A stretch of 64,000 bases of DNA from contig DINQ01000011.1 of the NCBI GenBank assembly GCA_002426795.1, positions 124,001 to 188,000 of the forward strand. Reading direction: 5' to 3'. Positions 33,885 through 42,568 of the stretch are shown piece after piece. Every line of letters begins with the position of its first letter. Within the stretch, counting starts at the first letter, position 1. The stretch comes from Bacteroidales bacterium UBA5536. GTDB taxonomy: Bacteria; Bacteroidota; Bacteroidia; Bacteroidales; F082. Made by a program: the position numbers and the translations under genes. The notes under the pieces were generated by a model, which made no database searches, was not told where the DNA came from, and saw only the letters and a list, made by a program, of their open reading frames with translations.

Positions 33885-34717
33885 ACTACAGGTAACATCA
33901 CCGCATCCAAAGCCTCCCGGTTGAGGTTGAGCGGGATTTTCTTGCTGTCGCAAAACTGCACGAGTGACTGTGTACTCAGGTTGCCCACCATCTCATCAGC
34001 TGCTGTTGGGCAGCCGCCCAGTCCGCTGAAAACCGTTTCGTAGCTGCGCACGCCGGCTTCCCAGGCTGCCTCTATTTTGGGATAAGCCAATGACGGTTTT
34101 GTGTGCAGATGCAAACCAAAATCGACATCAGTAAATGCAGGAATCAACTTCTCATATACTTTATAAATCGTATCTGGAGTGGCTTCGCCAAGAATATCAG
34201 ACAAAGGCATCCGTCTCACTCCCAATTGATACAGTTTTTCAGCCCCATCAATCACCATCTGTATGCTCCAGTCGTCGCCATAGGGATTGCCCAGAGCCAT
34301 TGAGAGGTAAATGACCAACTGTCTGCCTTTAGGGAAAGCCAATTCCGTGATTTCTTTCACAATGCCAAGTGCCTTGGGTTCGTCGGCATTGAGATTACGC
34401 TTTAAAAAAGTGGGTGAAATCGAAAAGGGATACGTCAGACATTGCACCCGCTCGCAGCGCAAGGCATCTTCGGTGCCGCGTTTGTTGACCACCAACACCA
34501 TGATCTCAGCCGGGTTGTCAGGCAGGTTCATGCCCAGCACCACATCGCGGGTATCCGCCATTTGAGGAATCACTCTGGGCGAAACAAAACTCCCCACATC
34601 AAGCGTGTTGAAGCCTACCTTGAGGAGCGCGTCAACATAGGCCAGCTTCCTGGCCGTCGGGATAAAAGTTTTGATGCCCTGCATGGCATCGCGTGCTGTT
34701 TCTGTGATATGAATCAT
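33875..34717 (-). CDS. Hydroxymethylglutaryl-CoA lyase family enzyme
   Basis: A 280-residue TIM-barrel lyase of the HMG-CoA lyase family, which splits HMG-CoA into acetyl-CoA and acetoacetate in leucine and ketone metabolism. Visible are ARDAMQGIKTFIPT (with the conserved Arg-Asp pair), LDVGSFVSPRVIPQMAD, the metal motif FGLHLHTKP (two His) and the catalytic-Cys loop SGLGGCPTAADEMVGNLST. The last loop is characteristic of true HMG-CoA lyase. The N-terminal sequence is a little different from the classic start (no leading GPRDGLQNE form). It lies downstream of a second member of the family on the same strand, with a repeat-filled gap of 113 bases. Confidence 0.85.
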   Translation of the reverse strand: MIHITETARDAMQGIKTFIPTARKLAYVDALLKVGFNTLDVGSFVSPRVIPQMADTRDVVLGMNLPDNPAEIMVLVVNKRGTEDALRCERVQCLTYPFSISPTFLKRNLNADEPKALGIVKEITELAFPKGRQLVIYLSMALGNPYGDDWSIQMVIDGAEKLYQLGVRRMPLSDILGEATPDTIYKVYEKLIPAFTDVDFGLHLHTKPSLAYPKIEAAWEAGVRSYETVFSGLGGCPTAADEMVGNLSTQSLVQFCDSKKIPLNLNREALDAVMLPVVLG

Positions 34718-34727
34718 TTTCTTAAAG

Positions 34728-34828
34728 TTAGATGTTGGAAGTCAGGGGTTAGAAGTTCTTGGAATGTTAGGAAATAATTGGCCCACCAAATGAGCCTCCA
34801 ACTTCCAACATCCAACTTCTAAAATCCT
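34728..34828. repeat. Two inverted blocks of degenerate heptamer repeats
   Basis: The left block (34728-34762) reads TTAGATG, TTGGAAG, TCAGGGG, TTAGAAG, TTCTTGG in period 7. The right block (34801-34828) reads ACTTCCA, ACATCCA, ACTTCTA, AAATCCT. They are complementary: GATGTTGGAAGT (34731-34742) pairs exactly with 34801-34812, and TTAGAAGTT (34749-34757) with 34814-34822, although the two pairings are not nested. They fill the gap between two HMG-CoA-lyase-family genes. Confidence 0.65.
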
Positions 34829-34830
34829 TA

Positions 34831-35841
34831 CTAACTTCTCCCCGAAAGTGATTTCGGAATACGTCCCTGATGAATGGCCTCCGACCGGAGTTTGCGACCC
34901 ACAATGCGCTCTACCATTTTCCCGGTCTCGAGAAGCCTGTCAATGTCCAGATTGGTTTCGATGCCCATTTCGTCCATCATTACTGCCATGTCCTCTGTTG
35001 TAACGAGTCCCACAGCCGACGATTCCTTGTAATAATATTCTCCAGTACCCGAAACAGGTACACCATCAACGAAGTTAGCCGGCTGCCCGCCGATGCCTCC
35101 CATGGTCGATTCATAGTTGGTCATGCCTGCCTGCAGAGCTGCCAGCACATTGGCCAGACCCCAGCCACGGGTAGTGTGCAAATGCACAATGTGTTTGTGA
35201 GGATTTTGAACGCGATCGAGCAGCATCGAGAAATATTTGTACACCCGATCCGGTGATGCAGAACCATCATGGTCGGCGTGTTCCACATCGTTGGCACCGA
35301 TCTTGAGCCAGCGCTCGGTAAAATCGATGGCCTTACTCATTTCTGTTGGGCCTTCAATAGGGCAACCCCAAATAGTACTTACCGTGCCGTTTACCTTGAT
35401 GCCGGCGTCGTGTGCCATGGGGATATATTTCTCGGCCATTTTGAAATAGTCTTCAATGCTAAGTCCTGAATTCTTGAGTTGATGCGACTCACTTGTACTA
35501 ACCATCAGTAAGATACGGTCGGGGCCATAACCGTCTTTCTTAGCCTGAATAGCACGCTCAACAGCTTTCTCGCGAATGGTGATGGCAGTCAGGCTGGCAT
35601 TGGGTAAAAGGTGAGCCACGCGTTTGCTGCTACGCAACTGCTTGAACAAATCGTCTGCATCGTTGAACTGTGGCATGCCTTTGGGATTACCAAAATTGGT
35701 GACTTCGATATGCTTAAATCCGCAGAGTAACAACTCTTCGGCCAGCCATAGCTTGGCTGCAGTGGGAATAAATTTCTCTTCGTGCTGGAATCCATCGCGC
35801 ACTGTGATGTCGCCAAGAACAACTTTTTTCGGATAATTCAT
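34831..35841 (-). CDS. HMG-CoA lyase/pyruvate carboxyltransferase-like enzyme
   Basis: A 336-residue DRE-TIM metallolyase. The N-terminal LGDITVRDGFQHEEKFIPT gives the conserved Asp-Arg-Asp metal/catalytic region; IEVTNFGNPKGMPQFNDADD and HIVHLHTTRGWGLANVLAAL (metal-binding HxH) follow, with STMGGIGGQPANFVDGVP near the C-terminus in place of the GGCP catalytic Cys loop of HMG-CoA lyase. Loss of that Cys suggests a different acyl-CoA or 2-keto acid substrate, for example an isopropylmalate-synthase- or HMG-like reaction. Start at 35841 (or 35844) is chosen at the DRE-TIM N-terminus; an in-frame extension upstream is non-homologous. It is probably cotranscribed with the lyase gene downstream. 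Confidence 0.82.
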   Translation of the reverse strand: MNYPKKVVLGDITVRDGFQHEEKFIPTAAKLWLAEELLLCGFKHIEVTNFGNPKGMPQFNDADDLFKQLRSSKRVAHLLPNASLTAITIREKAVERAIQAKKDGYGPDRILLMVSTSESHQLKNSGLSIEDYFKMAEKYIPMAHDAGIKVNGTVSTIWGCPIEGPTEMSKAIDFTERWLKIGANDVEHADHDGSASPDRVYKYFSMLLDRVQNPHKHIVHLHTTRGWGLANVLAALQAGMTNYESTMGGIGGQPANFVDGVPVSGTGEYYYKESSAVGLVTTEDMAVMMDEMGIETNLDIDRLLETGKMVERIVGRKLRSEAIHQGRIPKSLSGRS

Positions 35842-36055
35842 CATTGGAATGGTGTTTATTTTTGTGCTTTCTTTCAGTGTAAGCATGCTAAAATAGACAG
35901 ATAAATCCATCTGTGCAAATGACATGCAGTCGTTCGCATCACCTTTTGTACTTTTTAACATTCGCCAACATGCTTGACTACAAATTGCTAGAATTTTATG
36001 TGAAGGGAAACATTTCAACCCGCTTCTTTGTTTCAATAAAGTAAAGATTCAAACA

Positions 36056-37000
36056 ATGAAAGTTGGAATTATTGGAAGTGGAATGGTTGGAGCTACCTCG
36101 GCTTATGCCATCATGATGCGAAAAGCCGCGAGCGAAATTGTGTTGATTGATGCCAACGCCAAACGGGCAATTGCTGAGGCACAAGACATCTCTCATGCGG
36201 TGCCTTTTGTGGCGGCTGCCGAAGTGTATGCCGGAAATTACGACGACCTGGCAGGCGCCAAAGTAGTTGTAATTGCTGCAGGCGCCAACCAGAAACCGGG
36301 TGAAACGCGCCTGAACCTGATGGAGCGCAATGCCGCCATCATGCGCGACATTATCACGCGAACAATTGCTGTGGCTCCAGATGTTATCTTTCTTGTTGCT
36401 ACCAATCCGGTCGATATTATCACGCACATTTGCATCAGTATTGGCCGTGAATTGGGAATTGCCACTACCCGTTTTATTGGCAGCGGAACAACCCTCGATA
36501 CGGCCCGTTTCCGCTCATTATTGGGCCAGCACATCGGTGTGGATGCACAAAATGTGCATGCTTATGTTTTGGGTGAGCATGGCGATACGGAAGTGCTCGT
36601 CTGGTCGACGATTGACATTGGCGGCGTGCCATTGGAGGATTTTATTGCTTTCAGAAACATCACTTTCAACGACAAAATCAAGCAGCAAATTGAAGACAAC
36701 GTGCGTAACGCCGCGTATCAGATCATCGAAGGCAAAGGCTCTACTTATTATGGAATTGGAGCAGCCATTGCGCGTTTGGTTGAAGTGATCAACCGCGACA
36801 CACGTGCTGTGCTCACCATCAGCACCCTGGCTGAAGACGTTGAGGGGGTAAAAGATGTGTGCTTATCGCTTCCCCATCTGATTAGTGGCAGCGGCGACAT
36901 GGGCGTGTTGCCCGTGCAACTGAATGTGAAAGAAAAAATGGCTCTGAAAAGAAGTGCCAGCCTCATCCGCGAAAAAGTGGATGCGTATTTGCATCTATAG
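36056..37000 (+). CDS. ldh: L-lactate dehydrogenase
   Basis: A 314-residue NAD-dependent dehydrogenase. The N-terminal VGIIGSGMVGATSAYAIM is the Rossmann motif. IAAGANQKPGETRLNLM carries Gln at the substrate-specificity position (Q for lactate, R for malate), and VLGEHGDTEVLVWS holds the catalytic His. The Arg-containing loop and length match bacterial L-LDH, so it reduces pyruvate to L-lactate in fermentation. A malate dehydrogenase is less likely because of the Gln. It is divergent from the HMG-CoA-lyase pair; the 214-base gap shows no clear -7 box. Confidence 0.92.
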   Translation: MKVGIIGSGMVGATSAYAIMMRKAASEIVLIDANAKRAIAEAQDISHAVPFVAAAEVYAGNYDDLAGAKVVVIAAGANQKPGETRLNLMERNAAIMRDIITRTIAVAPDVIFLVATNPVDIITHICISIGRELGIATTRFIGSGTTLDTARFRSLLGQHIGVDAQNVHAYVLGEHGDTEVLVWSTIDIGGVPLEDFIAFRNITFNDKIKQQIEDNVRNAAYQIIEGKGSTYYGIGAAIARLVEVINRDTRAVLTISTLAEDVEGVKDVCLSLPHLISGSGDMGVLPVQLNVKEKMALKRSASLIREKVDAYLHL

Positions 37001-37005
37001 ACCAA

Positions 37006-37224
37006 TCAATGTTTTGAAGCTCTAAGGCTGTTGTGAAAATGGATGATGTTAGTCAGGGAACGACTGAGAAATATTTTGAGTTCAGTTGTCTTGTTTTCTC
37101 GTTCCAATGTCATCTCTTTTGATTGTGTAGTGGCTGCACTGATACTTGGTCTGTTTCCGGATGCCAGACTTACAAAGAGGAAAACTAAAAGTAATATTGC
37201 AACGCGAAGGATGAATTTTTTCAT
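37006..37224 (-). CDS. Small exported protein, unknown function
   Basis: A 72-residue protein with a signal-peptide-like N-terminus (KKFILRVAILLLVFLFVSLASG) and a charged tail with no recognisable fold. A plausible promoter lies upstream on the minus strand, with CATCTTTG at 37314-37307 (one mismatch from TAnnTTTG). It ends six bases from the convergent ldh stop. The coding case rests on the signal peptide and the promoter only, so it could be spurious. Confidence 0.4.
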   Translation of the reverse strand: MKKFILRVAILLLVFLFVSLASGNRPSISAATTQSKEMTLERENKTTELKIFLSRSLTNIIHFHNSLRASKH

Positions 37225-37466
37225 GGCTATTGTTTTTGTCAGATTGCTGTGCGATTCGCTTACTGTTTGAAAATCTTACAACGAAACATCTTTTTTTTGA
37301 TGCTGCAAAGATGCATTGAAAGCCCTATGCGAATCGTTCGGAATGATAAATCAGTACCTGAAAGTTGGAAATCGAAACGCATTTGCAACTGAATAGTTCA
37401 CGCGTTCAATACTGTAGCGGTCTTTCATCCAGCACTTTACAGAAAAACGAACGCGTCTTTCGAAAA

Positions 37467-37862
37467 TTACCATGATTCGGTTTGCACCATGTACCGCCAA
37501 ACAGCGACCCAGCGATCTTGAAAATCAGTACAAACAAAAATATCTAGTCCTTTTTCACGAAAGTTTTTCTCATTAATGCGGTAGTGCATTTCGAAAGGCA
37601 CTTTTACCACTGCGGTCGTTTCGGACTGATCGATCTGCGGACTTTGGGTCTGGAAAAAGTCGATAGTGGCAAGGCGCATGAAATCGCGGTAGCTCTGCAC
37701 GCAGGCATCACGTCCTTTGATCTGTCTGCTGAAATCGGGGCTGTTGAAAACAATTTCCTCGTGAAAGTATAGATCAAATCGATCAAATTGCTGCTGAAGC
37801 CATGCCTCATTGATAGCCTTCATCAATTGCTCAAGGTATTCAATGTCATCAGATTGTGCCAT
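37467..37862 (-). CDS. NTF2-like (SnoaL/DUF4440-type) protein
   Basis: A 131-residue protein with the alpha+beta cone fold of the nuclear transport factor 2 superfamily: helix IEYLEQLMKAINEAWLQQ, the strand-turn FDLYFHEEIVFNSPDF, SYRDFMRL and a final three-strand part ending DRWVAVWRYMVQT. These small proteins bind hydrophobic ligands or act as isomerases or dehydratases; no catalytic pair is clear here. It is followed 70 bases downstream by the SDR gene on the same strand. Confidence 0.75.
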   Translation of the reverse strand: MAQSDDIEYLEQLMKAINEAWLQQQFDRFDLYFHEEIVFNSPDFSRQIKGRDACVQSYRDFMRLATIDFFQTQSPQIDQSETTAVVKVPFEMHYRINEKNFREKGLDIFVCTDFQDRWVAVWRYMVQTESW

Positions 37863-37932
37863 GGCGATTGTATATTTCGTTTTGCTTCAACTTCCTTGCA
37901 AATATACACCCAACGCCCCATTATGTGCTCCA

Positions 37933-39348
37933 CTATTTTGCCAGTGCATGGAGCATTCCGCTGAAAACGAATCCATGAAATGGCATCACGGAATACCAAT
38001 AGAGCCTGCCCCAGATGCCTTTTGGGCGGAAAGTAGCCGTTTGGAAAAGCACGCCGTCGTGCAACTGAAACTCAAGCCAGGCTTCGCCGGGAAGTTTCAT
38101 TTCGGCAAACAACAACAATCTTCCCTCCGCTTTATTGGCATACAGCACGCGCCAGAAATCAAGCGCATCGCCTGGTGAGAGCTGATCTGGATGGGTGCGT
38201 CCGCGCCGAAGTCCAACCCCGCCCCACATTTTATCGAGCAGTCCGCGCAGTTTCCAAAGCCAGGTGCCATAATACCAACCGGTTTCACCACCGAGGTTCC
38301 ATATTTTATCGATGGTTTGCTGGGTATCATTGACTTTGAGGCTTCTTTTGTCGGTTAAACATCCGTATTCCGGCACTTTGATAAATTCGGTGAGGTTATG
38401 ATCGAAACGGCCACTGACGAGTGAGTCTTTCCAGCTTGAAACGGTTTTGTGGGCATCGATGGCAGTGAAACTGCGTTGCAAAGCTTCCTTATAACTGGCT
38501 GGTTCAACGCCAAGAATTTGGTTGATATTACCCGGCCGGCACACTACTTCTACCTTCATGCTACTTACCAATGCTGTGGCCAGACGGTAAGAAGTTGAAG
38601 TGATAAAATATAACCAATACGACGAAAGTCGGGGCGTCATCACCGGCACGGTATAAATCCAGCGTTTGAGTCCGCGTACCCTCGCAAAACCCTCAAGCAT
38701 CTCTTTGTAGGTGAGAATATCAGGCCCTCCAATGTCGAAATTCTGATCGAATAACTTCGGATTAAACAGGCTTTTTTCCAGAAAACTGATCACATCGCGG
38801 ATGCCAATTGGCTGGCACCGTGTGAGCAACCATTTTGGAGCCACCATCACCGGAAGTTTCTCTACCAGATCGCGGATAATTTCGAAGGAGGCGCTCCCCG
38901 AGCCGATGATGATACCGGCCCGCAAGGTTGTCAGGTGAAAGCTGCCTTGGGCAAGTGTTTCTTCAACGGCTTTGCGCGAAGCCAGGTGTTTCGAAAGAGT
39001 CTGTTCGTTTACAATCCCGCTCAGGTAAACAACGTGCTTTGCCTGCGTATTGGCCATTGCTTTGGTGAAATTCTCGGCACTCCGAAGTTCAAGCTCCTGG
39101 TAATTGCGCGCGTTCGACATGGAATGAATCAAATAATAGGCACCATCAATATCCTGTGGTATATTGGACATGCTTTCGGCAGATAAAAAATCGACCTCAA
39201 CCACAGAAACATGTTCGCGCAAACTTTCAGGTGGATCGAAGCGGTTTTTGTCGCGCACGCAACACACGACGTGCAGCCCGTTTTTGACAAGAACAGGCAA
39301 TAAACGCTTGCCGATATAGCCGTTGGCGCCGGTCAGAAGTATTTTCAT
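37933..39348 (-). CDS. SDR-family NAD(P)-dependent protein with DUF2867 domain
   Basis: A 471-residue protein. The N-terminal 230 residues form an extended-SDR/NmrA-like Rossmann domain (MKILLTGANGYIGKRLLPVL, VYLSGI, AGIIIGSGSASFEIIRDL). The rest is a DUF2867-type domain that includes GGETGWYYGTWLWKLRGLLDKMWGG and GDALDFWRVLYA. The combination is known from Bacteroidota and Proteobacteria and is usually annotated as a nucleoside-diphosphate-sugar epimerase or NmrA-like regulator; enzymatic function is not established. It is followed by the NTF2-like gene on the same strand. Confidence 0.85.
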   Translation of the reverse strand: MKILLTGANGYIGKRLLPVLVKNGLHVVCCVRDKNRFDPPESLREHVSVVEVDFLSAESMSNIPQDIDGAYYLIHSMSNARNYQELELRSAENFTKAMANTQAKHVVYLSGIVNEQTLSKHLASRKAVEETLAQGSFHLTTLRAGIIIGSGSASFEIIRDLVEKLPVMVAPKWLLTRCQPIGIRDVISFLEKSLFNPKLFDQNFDIGGPDILTYKEMLEGFARVRGLKRWIYTVPVMTPRLSSYWLYFITSTSYRLATALVSSMKVEVVCRPGNINQILGVEPASYKEALQRSFTAIDAHKTVSSWKDSLVSGRFDHNLTEFIKVPEYGCLTDKRSLKVNDTQQTIDKIWNLGGETGWYYGTWLWKLRGLLDKMWGGVGLRRGRTHPDQLSPGDALDFWRVLYANKAEGRLLLFAEMKLPGEAWLEFQLHDGVLFQTATFRPKGIWGRLYWYSVMPFHGFVFSGMLHALAK

Positions 39349-39457
39349 GTGTTTTTTTCAATTTTGTTTGCCAGTTATAACAAACATTAAGGTAACGAGT
39401 TTTATTGGTTAGGGTTGCGCAAAGGCTTCTATTTACAAAGGGTTGAAAAAGTATTCA

Positions 39458-42451
39458 TCACAACTGGCTTGTTGGAATGGTAAAATAGAAGCTGGATCCT
39501 TGCTCGAATGCACTTTCTATCCATATTTTACCCTTATGCTGATCGATGAATTCCTTACATAAAATCAATCCCAATCCTGTTCCTTTTTCGTTTAAGGTGC
39601 CAACTGTTGATTGGGCTTCGGCGATGCTAAACAGTTTTTTTATTCGCTCTTTGGGAATACCGATGCCATTGTCGTGGACTGAAAAAAGACACTGATCAGT
39701 TGTATTTTCGGCAGTGATTTTTATTGAACCTCCTGGTTTGGTAAATTTAATGGCGTTCGACAATAAATTTCTAACCACAGTAGCAATCATGGCCTTATCG
39801 GCGAAAACAGTATTGCCTGCCGGTAAGTCAATATTCAGGCTAATGGATTTTTGTGAGGCGTTGGCTTGTAGTAGCAAGATGATTTCTTCAACCAGTTCGG
39901 TGAGATCGAACATCATAGGGTTGAATTTCATTCGTCCTGTTTGTGAGCGTGACCATTCCATGAGGTTCAGAAGTAAGTTCATGGCGCGGTGAGACGATTG
40001 CAGAATGATTTCGGCATATTTCTCTATGTTTTCTGTGTCCTTTTCTTCAACACTTTCTTTAAGGATTTCACTGAATCCGACAATTGAATTGAACGGACTT
40101 TTTAAATCGTGGGCAATAATTGAGAAAAACTTGTCTTTTTCAGCGTTAAGAATGTGCAGCGACTGATTTTTGGCGGTAATGGCTTCTTCGAGTTGTTTTC
40201 TGTCGGTGATGTCAACTACAAGCCCGCGTAAGCCAACAATTTTATTGTCTTTCATCACCGGATTTGTATAAATCAGTGCTGGAAATGTTGAGCCATCTTT
40301 TCTCAACATGGTATATTCGCGGTTATTGTTTCTTATTCCTGTAAAGCTTTCAGCAATACTTTTTACCACCCTTTCTCTTTCTTGTGGCACATGAAAATGA
40401 TTCGATTCGAAGCCGATTAATTCAGCCTTATCACAATAACCAAGCATTTGGCAGGCTTGCTGATTGATATAGGTGACCCGGCCTTCATGATCGAGTTCGA
40501 AGATGATCTGAGGCAACATTTCGGCCATTTCCCTAAATTTCTCTTCGCTTTCGCGCAGGGCAGATTCAATTTTTTTACGATCAGTGATGTCTCTTGTAAC
40601 GCCATGCAGTTCAACCGAATTGGTTGCATGGTTGAAATGGTAGCTTGTAATTACTTCAGTAGAAACCACTGAGCCATCTTTGCATGGTTGGTCCACTTCG
40701 TTGGTATAATATTGCTTTTTGTTGCTGCCCGATGTCAGGAAGACTTCTACCTGGACATTCATGTCTTTGGTTAAAATGGCAGCGTCTTTCGGACTTAGTG
40801 CGGCATGAAATGGCTGAGCCATTATTTCTTCTGCGGTGTAGCCGCGCAGCCGTTTCACCGAGGGACTTACATAGGTAAAACGCAATGTTTTGGTATCGAG
40901 GGTCCAAACGACATCTTTCATGTTTTCGGTAAGCAGCCGATACCGCACTTCATTGGCCTTCAAAGAATCCTCAGCCTTTTTTCGGTCGTTGATATCTGTC
41001 AGCATGGCAAAAGAACCCACCACTTTTTGGTGCTGATCCTTGTTAGCACTTGCCGAGATAAGCATCCAATGACGTTTTCCGTCTTTTCGGATGAAGCATC
41101 TTTCGTAAACGGCATCATGGCCTTTCATGCGTTCAACCATTTGTTGCCGGTGGTCGGCCAGTTGATCTTCTGCCAGGAAGGATTCAAATTCTTTTCCCAG
41201 CAGTTCGTGTGTTTCGTATCCAAGCATTTGTGCCATGCGCTTGTTCACAAAAATCAGAATGCCATTATTGTTCAGACTCAAAATACCTTCTGAAGCCGTT
41301 TCAACAATCAAACGGTATTTATGCTCGCTTTCCTGTAGTGTTTTTTCAACAGCCTGGCGTCTTTTGAGCTCGCGCTGAAACTTACGTGCATTGGCGTAAA
41401 AATAATAGCTTAGGCTACCTACAAAAACCAATACCGCTAAATAAATGAAGAGAATGGTCCAATTTATTGGTTTTGGTTTGTTTTTATTGTCCTGATACAA
41501 TAAGTCATCAGCTTTAAAATCAGCATCAATCATGCCGAGTGATTGATAAATCATGATGATCGATTGCCAACGATTTGGATTTGTGTATCCCAATTCAACA
41601 ACAGCCGGCAGAATAAATTTTTCGGTATGTTCGGCTTCAAAGGTGAGGTGTTCGATGCTGTGGCGTTTGCTGTAACGGTTGTAAATAATCCGGATTATCT
41701 CATCCTTGTTGTTCAGGGCATATTCCCAGCCTTTAAGTGTTGCCGCGCGAAAATCTTCGACTAATTGGGGATTTTGCCTGATCATTTGCTCGCTGGTAAA
41801 CAGCAGATCTCCATAAAAATCGATACCGCCCATTTTGGGATCAATGGTTGTGAATGCAAAGTTCAGTTTGTTCAGCAAAAAAGGTTCATCAGTAGCATAG
41901 GCAGATATGGCATCAACTTTTCCCTCTACCAGGTCGGTTACGTCAAATGCATGCCTGATGATATTGCAATCTTCCAACAGTATACCTTCATCTTTCATAA
42001 ATGCGATAATGTCGGCTGCATTTGGCTCAAGGGCAATCGTTTTGCCAATGAGGTTGTGAATATGGTTGATCCCCGCACTTTTTGATGCCAAAAGCACTTG
42101 AGGCGAGTGTTGATAGATAGTGGCCAGAACAATCAAAGGAGCTCCTGCTGCTCTGTACAAAGCAATATCGGATGTGGCTATTCCGAAATCAGCCCGCCCT
42201 TTTACAACGGCATCAATAGGATTTTGACCTTCTTCGGCTTCTATTAAGTTTACTTCCAGTCCTTTTTCTGCATAGAATCCTTTTTCAACGGCCGCATAAT
42301 AGCCTGCAAACTGAAACTGATGCTTCCACTTTAATTGAAGTGTTATTTTATTCGTTTCCGGATTGTTGGCCATGAGGTATAAAGTCCTGAACGACATGAA
42401 TATCAGCAAAGCTATAAATAGAAGTAACTGTTTCTTATACTTGTGTTTCAT
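39458..42451 (-). CDS. Periplasmic THI5-like binding domain fused to PAS repeats and histidine kinase
   Basis: A 997-residue membrane sensor. A signal/TM segment at residues about 8-28 is followed by a NMT1/THI5-like periplasmic-binding domain (about 35-330): LQLKWKHQFQFAGYYAAVEKG and VKGRADFGIATSDIALY are the family hallmarks. A second membrane helix spans about 332-352. Three or four PAS domains follow (for example IVETASEGILSLNNNG and MLPQIIFELDHEGRVTYIN). The HisKA box IIAHDLKSPFNSIVGF carries His781, followed by the ATPase motifs NLLSNAIKFTKPG, VHDNGIGIP and GTGLGLILCKEFI. No receiver domain is attached. THI5-like proteins bind thiamine pyrimidine or similar small molecules, so it may sense such a ligand. 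Confidence 0.88.
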   Translation of the reverse strand: MKHKYKKQLLLFIALLIFMSFRTLYLMANNPETNKITLQLKWKHQFQFAGYYAAVEKGFYAEKGLEVNLIEAEEGQNPIDAVVKGRADFGIATSDIALYRAAGAPLIVLATIYQHSPQVLLASKSAGINHIHNLIGKTIALEPNAADIIAFMKDEGILLEDCNIIRHAFDVTDLVEGKVDAISAYATDEPFLLNKLNFAFTTIDPKMGGIDFYGDLLFTSEQMIRQNPQLVEDFRAATLKGWEYALNNKDEIIRIIYNRYSKRHSIEHLTFEAEHTEKFILPAVVELGYTNPNRWQSIIMIYQSLGMIDADFKADDLLYQDNKNKPKPINWTILFIYLAVLVFVGSLSYYFYANARKFQRELKRRQAVEKTLQESEHKYRLIVETASEGILSLNNNGILIFVNKRMAQMLGYETHELLGKEFESFLAEDQLADHRQQMVERMKGHDAVYERCFIRKDGKRHWMLISASANKDQHQKVVGSFAMLTDINDRKKAEDSLKANEVRYRLLTENMKDVVWTLDTKTLRFTYVSPSVKRLRGYTAEEIMAQPFHAALSPKDAAILTKDMNVQVEVFLTSGSNKKQYYTNEVDQPCKDGSVVSTEVITSYHFNHATNSVELHGVTRDITDRKKIESALRESEEKFREMAEMLPQIIFELDHEGRVTYINQQACQMLGYCDKAELIGFESNHFHVPQERERVVKSIAESFTGIRNNNREYTMLRKDGSTFPALIYTNPVMKDNKIVGLRGLVVDITDRKQLEEAITAKNQSLHILNAEKDKFFSIIAHDLKSPFNSIVGFSEILKESVEEKDTENIEKYAEIILQSSHRAMNLLLNLMEWSRSQTGRMKFNPMMFDLTELVEEIILLLQANASQKSISLNIDLPAGNTVFADKAMIATVVRNLLSNAIKFTKPGGSIKITAENTTDQCLFSVHDNGIGIPKERIKKLFSIAEAQSTVGTLNEKGTGLGLILCKEFIDQHKGKIWIESAFEQGSSFYFTIPTSQL

Positions 42452-42568
42452 AACAGTTTAGTTAAAGAGAAGGTGCGTTTTATTTCGCTTGTTGAAGAAC
42501 AGTTTGATTGAGAAAAATAGATTCGTCAGTTCGTAAGTAGAGGTTTAATTTTGCGGTCTACCTATAAT

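Noticed and set aside
35842..36036. N-terminal extension of the HMG-CoA-lyase-like gene up to 36036
   Set aside because: The extra 65 residues show no similarity to the family and no TAnnTTTG promoter, and the protein family begins at the LGDITVRDG region.
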